Origin: Candidatus Acetothermia bacterium
GTDB lineage: Bacteria; Bipolaricaulota; Bipolaricaulia; Bipolaricaulales; Bipolaricaulaceae
DNA length: 8,440 bases
Assembly (NCBI GenBank): GCA_023255835.1
Contig: JAGDVW010000086.1
Coordinates: 11,356 to 19,795 of the forward strand
Reading direction: 5' to 3'
The position numbers and the translations under genes are program-made. The notes under the pieces were generated by a model. The model did no database searches. It had not been told where the DNA came from and saw only the letters and a list, made by a program, of their open reading frames with translations. How positions within the stretch are numbered: the stretch's first letter is position 1; the number at the start of each line of letters is the position of its first letter. This document shows, one piece after another, positions 1 to 6,557 of the stretch.

Positions 1-763
1 TTTCCCAGGGCAACCCTTTCCCCAGGCCAGGGCGTGGGAGGATTTGCAGGAAAAACTCGCGGTTTCCCTTTGGCCCCAAAAGTGGGCTCGGCACGGAATC
101 CGCCACGGACCAATTTAACTCTTCTTCCACGAATTTGGCGAGGCTTTCCAACACGTCCCGATGGATTTGGCTTTCGCGAACCACCCCCTTTTTCACCTTC
201 GCCCGGCCGGCCTCGAATTGCGGCTTCACCAAGGGGAGCACCACCCCATCCGGCCGCACCAGGCCGGAAAGCCGTGGGAGGATGAGGCGCAAAGAGATGA
301 AGGAAACGTCGATGGTGACGAGATCTACTTCCTCCCCGATGTCCTCGAAGCGAAGATAACGGGCGTTGAGCCCCTCCTTCACCACCACCCGCGGATCGTT
401 CCGGAGCTTCCAGTGCAGAAGGCCGCGGCCCACGTCCACGGCGTAGACCTTTCTAGCCCCGTGCTGGAGGAGACAATCGGTGAACCCCCCAGTGGATGCG
501 CCGATATCCAGGCAAACCTTTCCCGTGGGATCGATCCCGAAGGCCTGGAGCGCGGCCGCCAGTTTTTCCCCGCCCCGGGAGACATAGCGCGGGGAAGAGA
601 GGAGCTCAATATGCGCCGCAGGGGAAACCGCCGCACCGGGCTTGTCCACAAGAACCCCGTCCACCCGGACCTGCCCGGCCAGGATCAAAGCCTGGGCTTT
701 GGCCCGGGAGGGAGCGAGGCCCCGTTCCACAAGAACGAGGTCCAGCCTCCTTTTCCCCTTCAT
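1..763 (-). CDS. tlyA: TlyA family rRNA 2'-O-methyltransferase (3' end off window)
   Basis: Likely a SAM-dependent rRNA ribose methyltransferase of the TlyA/YqxC family. Characterised members methylate cytidines in 16S and 23S rRNA; older annotations call them hemolysin A. The frame is open for 254 codons from ATG to the window edge, with no stop seen. Residues 4-60 look like the S4-type RNA-binding domain (KRRLDLVLVERGL, then LAGQVRVDGVLVDKPG). The FtsJ-like domain follows: SAM-binding loop DIGASTGGFTD at 86-96, TIDVSFIS at 150-157, the catalytic-type lysine in LVKPQFE at 178-184, and GPKGNREFFL at 230-239, which lies near the usual C-terminus. Family members are about 250-275 residues, so only a few are probably missing. 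The start ATG overlaps the aminotransferase stop as ATGA, implying translational coupling; its own Shine-Dalgarno is poor (AGGGG directly against the ATG). The family call is firm. Which rRNA positions it modifies is not readable here. Confidence 0.93.
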   Translation of the reverse strand, partial: MKGKRRLDLVLVERGLAPSRAKAQALILAGQVRVDGVLVDKPGAAVSPAAHIELLSSPRYVSRGGEKLAAALQAFGIDPTGKVCLDIGASTGGFTDCLLQHGARKVYAVDVGRGLLHWKLRNDPRVVVKEGLNARYLRFEDIGEEVDLVTIDVSFISLRLILPRLSGLVRPDGVVLPLVKPQFEAGRAKVKKGVVRESQIHRDVLESLAKFVEEELNWSVADSVPSPLLGPKGNREFFLQILPRPGLGKGLPWE

Positions 764-1971
764 CCCCTGGTCTTGGCCAGGGCTTCGTTGTAGAGGACCA
801 AACCCTCAGCGAGGACGGCACAGGCCCGCCGCAGGTCCTCCACTTTGAGGACGTAGGCTCCCCGCACCTCGTCTTGGCCCTTCCCAGGGGTGGCGTAAAA
901 CCCCGCGCCGGGGGCGAACATCACCGTTTCCTTCCCCGGGAAATCCGTGAGCATCCAGCGGATGAAGTCCTCGCTATCTTGGACGGGGAGGCCGAACATC
1001 ACATAAAACGCGCCCTCGGGCTTTCGGAAGGTCACGCCCGGGATTTTCCCCAGCTCTTCGCAAAATACATCCCGGCGGACCCGGTATTCCTCGATCATGC
1101 GGGCGATGATCTCCCGATGGTGGGGGTCGGCCATGAACGCCGCCAATCCCAGCTGCTCGAAGGTGGGAGCGGAGAGGCGGATGGTCGCGCATTTTTGGGC
1201 CGCGGCCATCACCTCTTTGTTCCGGGAGATGAGCATCCCCACCCGGGCCCCGCAGGCCGAAAGCCTCTTGGAGATGGAATCGACGAGGATCACCCGATCC
1301 GCAGCCTCAGGATAAGAGAGGATGCTTTTGTGCTTCCCCTCGTAGACGAACTCCCGATAGACCTCGTCCACGATGAGGAAAAGGTCGTGACGGAGGGCCA
1401 AATCCACGAGCATATCCAGCTCCGGTTCGGTGTAAACGACGCCCGTGGGATTCCCCGGATTGGAAAGGAGGATGGCCCTGGTCCGTGGGGTGAGGTGGGC
1501 CTCGATTTCCCGCCGAGGGGGGAGATGAAAGCCCTCCGCGCGGTAGGTGGTGAGGGGGATGATCTCCACGTTGCTCAAGCGGGCATATCCCAGGTAATTG
1601 GGGTAGAACGGTTCCGGAATGAGGACTTGGTCGCCGGGATCGCAGGTGACCATGAGGGAGAAGGTTATGGCTTCCGATCCGCCGATGGTGATGAGGATCT
1701 CTTGAGGGGAAAGGTCGAAACCGAGCTCCGCGTAGTAAGCCTGAACGGCCTGGATGGCCTCGGGCAGGCCCGGGGACGGGGCGTAGTCCAGGACTTCAAC
1801 CTTGGCCTCGCGGATCCCCCGCAAAAAGGGCTCGGGGGTGGGGATATCCGGCTGGCCGATGTTCAGGTGGTAAACCTTTTTCCCCTTTTTCTTCGCCTCC
1901 ACGGCCAAGGGGTAGAGGCGGCGGATGGGCGACGCCGGGGCCGCTATGCTCCGCGCTGAAATTTTAGGCAT
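760..1971 (-). CDS. Class I/II PLP-dependent aminotransferase, aspartate aminotransferase-like
   Basis: A fold-type I pyridoxal-phosphate enzyme of 403 residues, the usual length, predicted cytosolic. It would transfer an amino group between an amino acid and a 2-oxo acid. Visible motifs: HLNIGQPDIPTP at 35-46 near the substrate site; GGSEAI at 97-102; NPGNPTG at 171-177; PLP-ring aspartate D202 in VDEVY; Schiff-base lysine K235 in SISKRLSACGARVG; FAPGAGFY at 352-359; and probable carboxylate-binding R370 in DEVRGAYVLK. All key residues are present, so it should be active. The N-terminus (PASPIRRLYPLAVEAKKKG) is typical of a broad bacterial group annotated as aspartate aminotransferase or simply aminotransferase, so the amino donor is uncertain. 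The ATG overlaps the end of the hydrolase gene by 8 bases. The nearest strong Shine-Dalgarno (GGGAGG, 1987-1992) is about 15 bases upstream, so re-initiation after the upstream gene is likely. Downstream it overlaps tlyA by 4 bases. Confidence 0.93.
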   Translation of the reverse strand: MPKISARSIAAPASPIRRLYPLAVEAKKKGKKVYHLNIGQPDIPTPEPFLRGIREAKVEVLDYAPSPGLPEAIQAVQAYYAELGFDLSPQEILITIGGSEAITFSLMVTCDPGDQVLIPEPFYPNYLGYARLSNVEIIPLTTYRAEGFHLPPRREIEAHLTPRTRAILLSNPGNPTGVVYTEPELDMLVDLALRHDLFLIVDEVYREFVYEGKHKSILSYPEAADRVILVDSISKRLSACGARVGMLISRNKEVMAAAQKCATIRLSAPTFEQLGLAAFMADPHHREIIARMIEEYRVRRDVFCEELGKIPGVTFRKPEGAFYVMFGLPVQDSEDFIRWMLTDFPGKETVMFAPGAGFYATPGKGQDEVRGAYVLKVEDLRRACAVLAEGLVLYNEALAKTRG

Positions 1972-2608
1972 GGGGAAGAATCCACACCTCCCTCTCTTTG
2001 GGGAGATTCTGGGCGGTCAATTCCGCCTCGCCCTTGAACTCCCGCACCGTGAGATCCACGGCCTCCAAAAATTCCTGGACCGGCCGGATGGGCCAATCCT
2101 TGACCAACTCCGTGCGGTAATGCATGGGGATCACCACCCGCACGCCAGATAACCCCTGCACCACCTCCTTGGCCTCCTTGGGACCGATGGTGTAGAACCC
2201 GCCCACTGGGATCATCAGGACCTGCACGTCCTCTAGGGGTCTAAGCTGCTCGGCGGTGAGGGTGTGCCCGAGGTCCCCCAGGTGAGCCAAGGTGATCCCA
2301 TCCACCACGTATTTAAAAATCGTGTTCCGCCCCCGCTCCTTCCCGCCTTTGGGATCGTGGAAGGAGGAAATCCCCCGGATGTGGATCCCGCGGATGGTCC
2401 ACTCGCCCACCCCCCGCACCACCTCCGGATTCCCCTTCACCCGCCCCACCGCGTTGTGGTCGAAGTGCTCATGGGAAACGGTGACGATGTGGGCCGGCCC
2501 CTCCGGGGCCTTGTAGGGCACGCTCTCGTCGTAGGGATCGGTGACGATGGTCGTGCCGTCTTGGGCGGTGATCCGGAAACAGGCATGCCCGTACCACAGG
2601 ATTTTCAC
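1964..2608 (-). CDS. Metallo-beta-lactamase-fold metal-dependent hydrolase (COG2220 type)
   Basis: A 214-residue cytosolic hydrolase of the metallo-beta-lactamase superfamily, in the group of short predicted Zn-dependent hydrolases related to UlaG/YtkL. Substrate unknown. The N-terminus VKILWYGHACFRI is typical of the group. Metal ligands are all visible: HEHFDH (H46, H48, D50, H51), H84 in SSFHD, D112 in HLGDLGH and H163 in PMHYRT. The chosen start is GTG at 2608, because an exceptional Shine-Dalgarno AGGAGGTGAT (2622-2613) leaves 8 bases between AGGAGG and this codon. The upstream in-frame GTG (2617) and ATG (2614) lie inside the Shine-Dalgarno itself. The gene follows ddl after 48 bases and overlaps the aminotransferase by 8 bases. 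Such proteins are often left as hypothetical, and neither neighbour reveals the substrate. Confidence 0.9.
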   Translation of the reverse strand: MKILWYGHACFRITAQDGTTIVTDPYDESVPYKAPEGPAHIVTVSHEHFDHNAVGRVKGNPEVVRGVGEWTIRGIHIRGISSFHDPKGGKERGRNTIFKYVVDGITLAHLGDLGHTLTAEQLRPLEDVQVLMIPVGGFYTIGPKEAKEVVQGLSGVRVVIPMHYRTELVKDWPIRPVQEFLEAVDLTVREFKGEAELTAQNLPKEREVWILPHA

Positions 2609-2612
2609 CCCC

Positions 2613-2622
2613 ATCACCTCCT
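2613..2622 (-). promoter_or_regulatory. Extended Shine-Dalgarno of the hydrolase gene
   Basis: Read on the minus strand this is AGGAGGTGAT, a ten-base match to the complement of the bacterial 16S rRNA 3' end. It sits 8 bases before GTG 2608 and contains the two longer in-frame start candidates (GTG 2617, ATG 2614), so it decides the start. It is the strongest ribosome binding site in the window. Confidence 0.8.
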
Positions 2623-2627
2623 CGCTG

Positions 2628-2641
2628 AACCCTCGTGGGTT
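2628..2641 (-). other. Small hairpin between ddl and the hydrolase gene
   Basis: A perfect 5-base inverted repeat (AACCC / GGGTT) with a 4-base loop lies in the 48-base gap, just upstream of the hydrolase Shine-Dalgarno. A T-run directly follows the ddl stop, but it precedes the hairpin in transcription order, so this is not an intrinsic terminator. It may only shape the mRNA leader, or be chance. Confidence 0.3.
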
Positions 2642-2656
2642 ACTGTACTCGAAAAA

Positions 2657-3589
2657 TCAGGTTTGGGGCAAGCGGCGCAGGGCGCGGCGGAGGAGGAGGT
2701 CCACGAGGTCATCGTAGGGGAGGCCCGCCGCGGCCGCGGCCCGCGGAAAAAGGGAAAGCTCGGTCATCCCCGGAAGGGTATTGACCTCAAGGAGGTAGGG
2801 AACGCCATCCTCCCCCAGCCGAATATCCACCCGGGCGAAATCGCGGCAACCCAAAAGGAGATAGGCCCCTTGGGCCACCTCCTTTACCCTCCTTTCCTCT
2901 TCCGGGGAAAGGGGGGCTGGGCAGAGGATTTCGCACGCGCCCGGGGTGTATTTGGCCACCCAATCGAAAAAATCCCGCTTCGGCCGGAGCTCCACCAATG
3001 GCAAAACCTCTGGCCCCTCGTCCCGCTCCAAAACCGCGGCGGTGATCTCCCGGCCCGGGATATATTTTTCCGCGAAGAATTCGGAGAATTCCTGGGCCAT
3101 CTCCAGCGAACCCCGCCGAAGCTCGTCCTCATCCCTTACGATCCGCACCCCCACGCTTGAGCCCTCCCGCCGCGGCTTCAAAACCAAGGGGAACCCGAGC
3201 TCTCCGGCCCGGGCCACGAACTCCTCTTCCCCGCCCTGATAGGGGACCCAAGGGGGGGTGGGAAGGTTCCTTCCCCGAAAAGCTTTTTTGGCCTCCACCT
3301 TGTCCATGGCCAGGGCTGAGGCCAAGGGCCCCGCACCCACATACCCTTTCCCCATGAGCTCCAAAAGGAGTTGGATTGTCCCGTCTTCGCCCGCCCCACC
3401 GTGGAGGATGTTGAACACCACGGAATAGGGCTTGAGCTTCTGCGGAAGGCCATCGAAGGTTTCGATCTCCACAAGATCCACATCCCAGCCTTTGCGTTTG
3501 AGGGCGGAAAAGACGTTTTGGCCGGAGCGCCGGGAGATCTCCCGCTCCGCGGAATTCCCCCCGCAGAGGACGGCGACCTTCGGGTTCAT
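2657..3589 (-). CDS. ddl: D-alanine--D-alanine ligase
   Basis: An ATP-grasp ligase of 310 residues, normal length, joining two D-alanines for the peptidoglycan precursor in the cytosol. Visible motifs: CGGNSAEREISRRSG at 9-23 with the first-D-Ala glutamate E15; HGGAGEDG at 63-70; PLVLKPRREGSSVGV at 134-148 with the ATP-binding lysine and serine loop; EKYIPGREIT at 174-183; VAKY at 211-214; FARVDIRL at 251-258 (R253, D255); and LEVNTLPGMTE at 267-277 (E268, N270). The active-site tyrosine in AKY (Y214) is kept, fitting D-Ala-D-Ala rather than D-Ala-D-lactate activity. The nearby aromatic stretch usually written FYDYEAKY is FFDWVAKY here. The ATG at 3589 lacks a good Shine-Dalgarno; the upstream frame hits TAG 15 bases above it, so no longer start exists. 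It follows the ABC ATPase gene after 55 bases. No mur or fts gene is adjacent. Confidence 0.96.
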   Translation of the reverse strand: MNPKVAVLCGGNSAEREISRRSGQNVFSALKRKGWDVDLVEIETFDGLPQKLKPYSVVFNILHGGAGEDGTIQLLLELMGKGYVGAGPLASALAMDKVEAKKAFRGRNLPTPPWVPYQGGEEEFVARAGELGFPLVLKPRREGSSVGVRIVRDEDELRRGSLEMAQEFSEFFAEKYIPGREITAAVLERDEGPEVLPLVELRPKRDFFDWVAKYTPGACEILCPAPLSPEEERRVKEVAQGAYLLLGCRDFARVDIRLGEDGVPYLLEVNTLPGMTELSLFPRAAAAAGLPYDDLVDLLLRRALRRLPQT

Positions 3590-3610
3590 CGCGGGGATCG
3601 TGCGCTATCC

Positions 3611-3630
3611 TGGGCTTTGGGCCAAACCCA
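3611..3630 (-). other. Stem-loop in the ABC ATPase-ddl gap
   Basis: On the plus strand TGGGcTTTG and CAAACCCA can pair (8 base pairs, one bulged C, 3-base loop). It starts 14 bases after the ATPase stop and ends 21 bases before the ddl ATG. No U-run follows on the minus strand, so it is not a standard intrinsic terminator. It could be an mRNA-stability or attenuating structure, which would be of interest because ddl has no clear Shine-Dalgarno. Confidence 0.35.
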
Positions 3631-3644
3631 CCTGTCCCCTCTTC

Positions 3645-4412
3645 TCAAGCCCCGAAGGCCTGGCGCAGGCCCTCTCGATAGGCCCCGACGAACTCCGCCA
3701 CGAACGCGTCCGCCGGATGATCGCGGATCTCTTTAGCTGTCCCCACCTGGAGGAATTTCCCGGCCCGCATCACCGCCACCCGGTCCCCCAGGATGAAGGC
3801 CTCCGCGAGGTCATGGGTTACGTAAACCGTGGTGGTCCCCAGCTCCGCATGCAGGCGGCGGATCTCTCCGCGGGCCTTGGCCCTGGCCGGGGGATCCAAG
3901 TGGGAAAGGGGCTCATCCAGAAGGAAAACCTTGGGAGTGAGGACGGTGGCCCGGCCGAGGGCCACTTTTTGCTTTTGCCCTTCCGAAAGCTCCCGGGGTC
4001 GGCGGGGGAACCACTCCGCCGGGATCCCCAGCCGCCGGACCACCCGCTGCACCCTCTCCCCGATCCCCTTAACCCTCTTCCCCTGAAGGCGCAAGGGGAA
4101 AGAAAGGTTCGACCAGCGCTGGGGATGATAGACCTCAAGATGGGGATAGAGGGCGTAATCCTGGCCTTGGAAGACCATGCGGACCCCGCGCTCCCTGGGC
4201 GGGACCCCGTTCATCTTCACCCCATCGAACAGGATCTCCCCTTGATCCGGGTCAATCAAGCCTGCGAGGAGGCGAAGAAGCGTGGTCTTTCCGCAGCCCG
4301 TGGGCCCCACCACCACGAAGAATTCCTTATCGTGGATGCGGGCGGAAAGATTATCCACGGCCACCGTGGAGCCGAAGCGCTTGGTCACCCCTTGAAGCAC
4401 GATCTCCGGCAC
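3645..4412 (-). CDS. ABC transporter ATP-binding protein, MalK-like without C-terminal regulatory domain
   Basis: A 255-residue ABC ATPase that would power an importer at the inner face of the membrane. Numbered from GTG 4412: Walker A GPTGCGKTT 36-44 (K42); Q-loop VFQGQD with Q82; signature LSEGQ 142-146 (Glu in place of the usual first Gly); Walker B VFLLDEP 162-168 with E167; D-loop SHLD 170-173; switch histidine H200 in VTHD. The ending DRVAVMRAGKFLQVGT...ADAFVAEFVG is that of the MalK/UgpC sugar-importer group, but the roughly 110-residue OB-fold regulatory domain is absent. About six extra residues (HPQRWS) sit after the Q-loop. GTG 4412 was chosen because GGAGG (4422-4418) lies 5 bases upstream; GTG 4418 overlaps that site, and the longer frame adds a low-complexity Gly/Pro-rich tail that overlaps the preceding gene. 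No permease or binding protein is in the window, so the substrate is unknown; sugar-like or oxyanion import are both possible. Confidence 0.88.
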   Translation of the reverse strand: MPEIVLQGVTKRFGSTVAVDNLSARIHDKEFFVVVGPTGCGKTTLLRLLAGLIDPDQGEILFDGVKMNGVPPRERGVRMVFQGQDYALYPHLEVYHPQRWSNLSFPLRLQGKRVKGIGERVQRVVRRLGIPAEWFPRRPRELSEGQKQKVALGRATVLTPKVFLLDEPLSHLDPPARAKARGEIRRLHAELGTTTVYVTHDLAEAFILGDRVAVMRAGKFLQVGTAKEIRDHPADAFVAEFVGAYREGLRQAFGA

Positions 4413-4414
4413 TT

Positions 4415-4801
4415 TCACCTCCGCCAGGGCCAAAGGCTTTTCTTTTGCCGGCCAAGGGTCTGGATTTCCCCGGCCTCGCGGGCCCGGCGCACCGCCTCCT
4501 CCCAGGTCCCGCGGGCCCGGGCCTTCCCCTCCCAAAGCTCCGCGAATTTCTGGACCGCGGCCTCCGCGTCCTTTTTTGAGACCCCCCGGCCGCCCCGGCT
4601 CAAGGACCGCAACACCTCCGGAAGCGCTCCCGTATCCGCCCGGATGTGCACCTCCTCCCCTTCGGCCACCAGAACGTATTGGGTGGCCTCAGCGATCAGC
4701 CCGAAAACCGACTGATCCACAGTGCCGAGGGGGAGAACCTCCTCCACGAACTCCCGGTCGGCCTCGAAGAACTCCCGCCGCAAGACCTCACGCCATCCCA
4801 T
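4415..4801 (-). CDS. Unrecognised 128-residue protein coupled to the aldehyde oxidoreductase
   Basis: I do not recognise a family. The protein has 128 residues, no cysteines, no signal peptide and no hydrophobic segment long enough to span a membrane, so it is probably cytosolic. Residues 1-22 look helical and acidic (REFFEADREFVEEV). Residues 27-55 look like a compact alpha/beta region (GTVDQSVFGLIAEATQYVLV, then EVHIRAD). Residues 74-112 are charged and probably helical, and the tail is basic and aromatic (RQKKSLWPWRR). It is probably real. The ATG has GGAGG (4812-4808) six bases upstream, the start overlaps the oxidoreductase end by 14 bases, and the ABC ATPase begins 2 bases after its stop. 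Position suggests a job with the oxidoreductase or the ATPase, such as a chaperone, accessory or regulatory subunit, but no motif supports one. It lacks the C-terminal Gly-Gly of MoaD/ThiS proteins often found near such enzymes. The same frame extends upstream to 4984, but that part only shadows the oxidoreductase gene. Confidence 0.75.
   Translation of the reverse strand: MGWREVLRREFFEADREFVEEVLPLGTVDQSVFGLIAEATQYVLVAEGEEVHIRADTGALPEVLRSLSRGGRGVSKKDAEAAVQKFAELWEGKARARGTWEEAVRRAREAGEIQTLGRQKKSLWPWRR
4418..4422 (-). promoter_or_regulatory. Shine-Dalgarno deciding the ABC ATPase start
   Basis: GGAGG on the minus strand, within GCGGAGGTGAAAGTG, lies inside the last codons of the 128-residue gene. 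It is 5 bases before GTG 4412. It argues against the alternative GTG 4418 (which would give a 4-base GTGA overlap), because that codon shares a base with the site. Confidence 0.6.
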
Positions 4802-6557
4802 CTTCTCCCTCCAATAGCCTCGCCATCTCCCGCAAGGCCCGCCGGAGGAATTCCTCCTCCACCCGGCCGCTTGGGGTCGGAGCCTCCACCGCCCTTTGGG
4901 GGATGGGAAGGCCGTCAAGTTCAAAACCCTCCCGCACCTTGAACGCATATTTGCGACGAAGGATCTGAATGCCGAGGTTCTCAAGTTCCTCGGGCGTCCG
5001 CTCGATCCCCAGGGCCGCCAAGGCCCCGCTTATTGTGCCAAAATCGTACAGTCCGCGGGCGAAAAAGCAAACCACAAGTGAAGAAAGTATTTGCCTCCTT
5101 GCCTCCTCCTGGAAAAGCTCTCGGGCGAGTTCCTCCGGGGACGGCTTTCTCCCGCGTTGGAGGTTTTCCTGGTCGAGGAGGTAGCCGGCGGAGTCCAGAT
5201 GGGAGTGGCGGGAGCCGGAAAGGTGGGTGAGGAGGGCGCCGGGGCCAGTGTGGTAGCCCGGCATCTCGTTCCCCCCAAAATGCAGGGCGAACTCCTCGCC
5301 CCCATAGCGGGCGGAAGCGGCCCGCACCCCCTGGCCCAAAACGTAATAGAATTCGCCCTCCCTTTGGGCGATGCGCCGGATCATCTCCAGATAAACAGCG
5401 GCGTTGCCCCAGCTGGGCCTGAGCCCGCCCGTCTCCCCCTCCCCAAAAAGGCCGCGCTCAAAGGCCTCCGTGGCCCAGGCCAGGACGACCCCGGTGGTCA
5501 GGGCGTCCAGCCCAAAAACTTCCACGGCATCGATGAGCTTGAGCACATCCTCGGCCCGCTCCATCCCCAACATGCTCCCCAGGGCATAGAGGGGCTCGTG
5601 GTCGTAGGAGACGAAGGTCGTCTTGTAAAAATAGGGCTCCGCAGGATGCGGCTCGCGGAGGATCGCCAGGTGAATGCAGGCCACAGGGCAAGCGGAACAG
5701 GCCAGCCTCCGCCCCAAAAATTCTTGGGCCAATTTCTCTCCGGTGAAGCTTGGCTCCCCGGGGAAACCCGTGGCCAGAAGGTTCCGCACGGGCAGGGCGC
5801 CGATCTCGTGTAGGGGCCGGATGTTTTGGGCCGTGCCAAGATCGTGGTATTTGCGCATGAGATCCGAGCGCGTGGCCCGCTCCCAAAGCTCGCGGTAGAG
5901 CTTTTGATAACGGGGCGGATCGGGGATGGGCACGGTGACCGTGCCGGAGATGACCACCGCTTTCAGGTTCTTGCTGCCGAACACGGCGCCCAGGCCCAGG
6001 CGGCCGAAATGGCGATAGGTTTCAGCGATGACGTTGGCGTAGGTGACAAGGCGCTCGCCGGCCCGGCCGATGCGGAGGATGGTGCGCGCGCCCGCTCCCG
6101 GCTCGTTCTCCCGCAGGACCCGGCCCACGGTGAGGGAGGAGGAAAGGCCCCACAAAGCCCGGGCATCGCGGAACTGCACCCGGCCGCGGTGAATCGCCAA
6201 ATACACCGGGACCTCGCTCCTCCCCTGGATCACCAACGCCCCAAAGCCCGCAAGCCGCAGGGCCAGCGCGGCCCGCCCGCCGCAATGGGATTCCCCAAGA
6301 TTCCCGGTGTGGGGGGATTTGAACATGGCCACGGCCTTGGAGGCCAGGGGGAAAAGGGGATTGAGGGGGCCCACGGCCAAAATTATGGGGTTCTCCGGCC
6401 CTAAGGGATCGGCGCCTTTTGGACAAAGCTCGTGCAAAAGCTCGATGGCCACCCCCGCCCCGCCCAATCCCCTCTCAAAAAGATCCGGGCGCTCCTCCAC
6501 CCAGAAACGCTTCTTGGTGAGATCGACCCGGAGAACACGGGGCAGGTACTTATCCAC
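4788..6557 (-). CDS. aor: Aldehyde ferredoxin oxidoreductase family protein (tungsten/molybdenum bis-pterin)
   Basis: A 589-residue member of the AOR family. Such enzymes oxidise aldehydes to acids with ferredoxin as acceptor, using a tungsten (sometimes molybdenum) bis-pterin cofactor and one [4Fe-4S] cluster. Numbered from GTG 6557: N-terminal domain start YLPRVLRVDL, GLGGAG 30-35, and the pterin-domain stretch HTGNLGESHCGG 83-94 followed by ALVIQGR. Cluster cysteines are C287, C290 and C294 in CSACPVAC plus C497, a spacing close to the Pyrococcus enzyme. The pterin-binding DxxGL(C/D) motifs are altered: EVFGLD at 346-351 and SSLVVC at 492-497. GTG 6557 was chosen because AGGAGG sits 6 bases upstream; the longer frame only adds overlap with the ferredoxin gene. 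It overlaps the ferredoxin gene by 8 bases and the 128-residue gene by 14. The ferredoxin is the probable electron partner. The substrate is unknown, and related enzymes act on formate, glyceraldehyde-3-phosphate or aromatic acyl compounds. Confidence 0.92.
   Translation of the reverse strand: MDKYLPRVLRVDLTKKRFWVEERPDLFERGLGGAGVAIELLHELCPKGADPLGPENPIILAVGPLNPLFPLASKAVAMFKSPHTGNLGESHCGGRAALALRLAGFGALVIQGRSEVPVYLAIHRGRVQFRDARALWGLSSSLTVGRVLRENEPGAGARTILRIGRAGERLVTYANVIAETYRHFGRLGLGAVFGSKNLKAVVISGTVTVPIPDPPRYQKLYRELWERATRSDLMRKYHDLGTAQNIRPLHEIGALPVRNLLATGFPGEPSFTGEKLAQEFLGRRLACSACPVACIHLAILREPHPAEPYFYKTTFVSYDHEPLYALGSMLGMERAEDVLKLIDAVEVFGLDALTTGVVLAWATEAFERGLFGEGETGGLRPSWGNAAVYLEMIRRIAQREGEFYYVLGQGVRAASARYGGEEFALHFGGNEMPGYHTGPGALLTHLSGSRHSHLDSAGYLLDQENLQRGRKPSPEELARELFQEEARRQILSSLVVCFFARGLYDFGTISGALAALGIERTPEELENLGIQILRRKYAFKVREGFELDGLPIPQRAVEAPTPSGRVEEEFLRRALREMARLLEGEDGMA
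4805..4812 (-). promoter_or_regulatory. Shine-Dalgarno of the 128-residue gene
   Basis: GGAGGGAG on the minus strand, within the last codons of the oxidoreductase gene. GGAGG ends 6 bases before ATG 4801. It supports the short reading of the 128-residue gene rather than the longer frame starting near 4984. Confidence 0.65.

Noticed and set aside
496..1959. Long plus-strand open frame (about 487 codons) opposite the aminotransferase and tlyA
   Set aside because: It is antisense to two well-supported genes, has no recognisable motif, and its open length is explained by GC-rich codon bias of the opposite strand.
2641..2680. Possible internal promoter (TTGCCC, 18-base spacing, TACAGT) before the hydrolase gene
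   Set aside because: Only 4 of 6 matches in each hexamer; expected by chance in a window this size. Not listed as a feature.
2264..3160. Plus-strand open frame opposite the hydrolase and ddl
   Set aside because: His/Pro-rich translation with no motif, entirely antisense to firmly identified genes.
4413..4535. N-terminal extension of the ABC ATPase
   Set aside because: The 41 extra residues are Gly/Pro-rich, overlap the coding end of the 128-residue gene, and precede the family-typical start PEIVLQGVTKRFG, which has its own Shine-Dalgarno.
3432..4715. Long plus-strand open frame (about 427 codons) opposite ddl, the ABC ATPase and the 128-residue gene
   Set aside because: It crosses three minus-strand genes and has no domain signal; it is a shadow frame.
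4415..4801. MoaD/ThiS-type sulfur carrier identity for the 128-residue protein
   Set aside because: Considered because such proteins occur near AOR genes, but the C-terminal Gly-Gly is absent and the length and tail do not fit.
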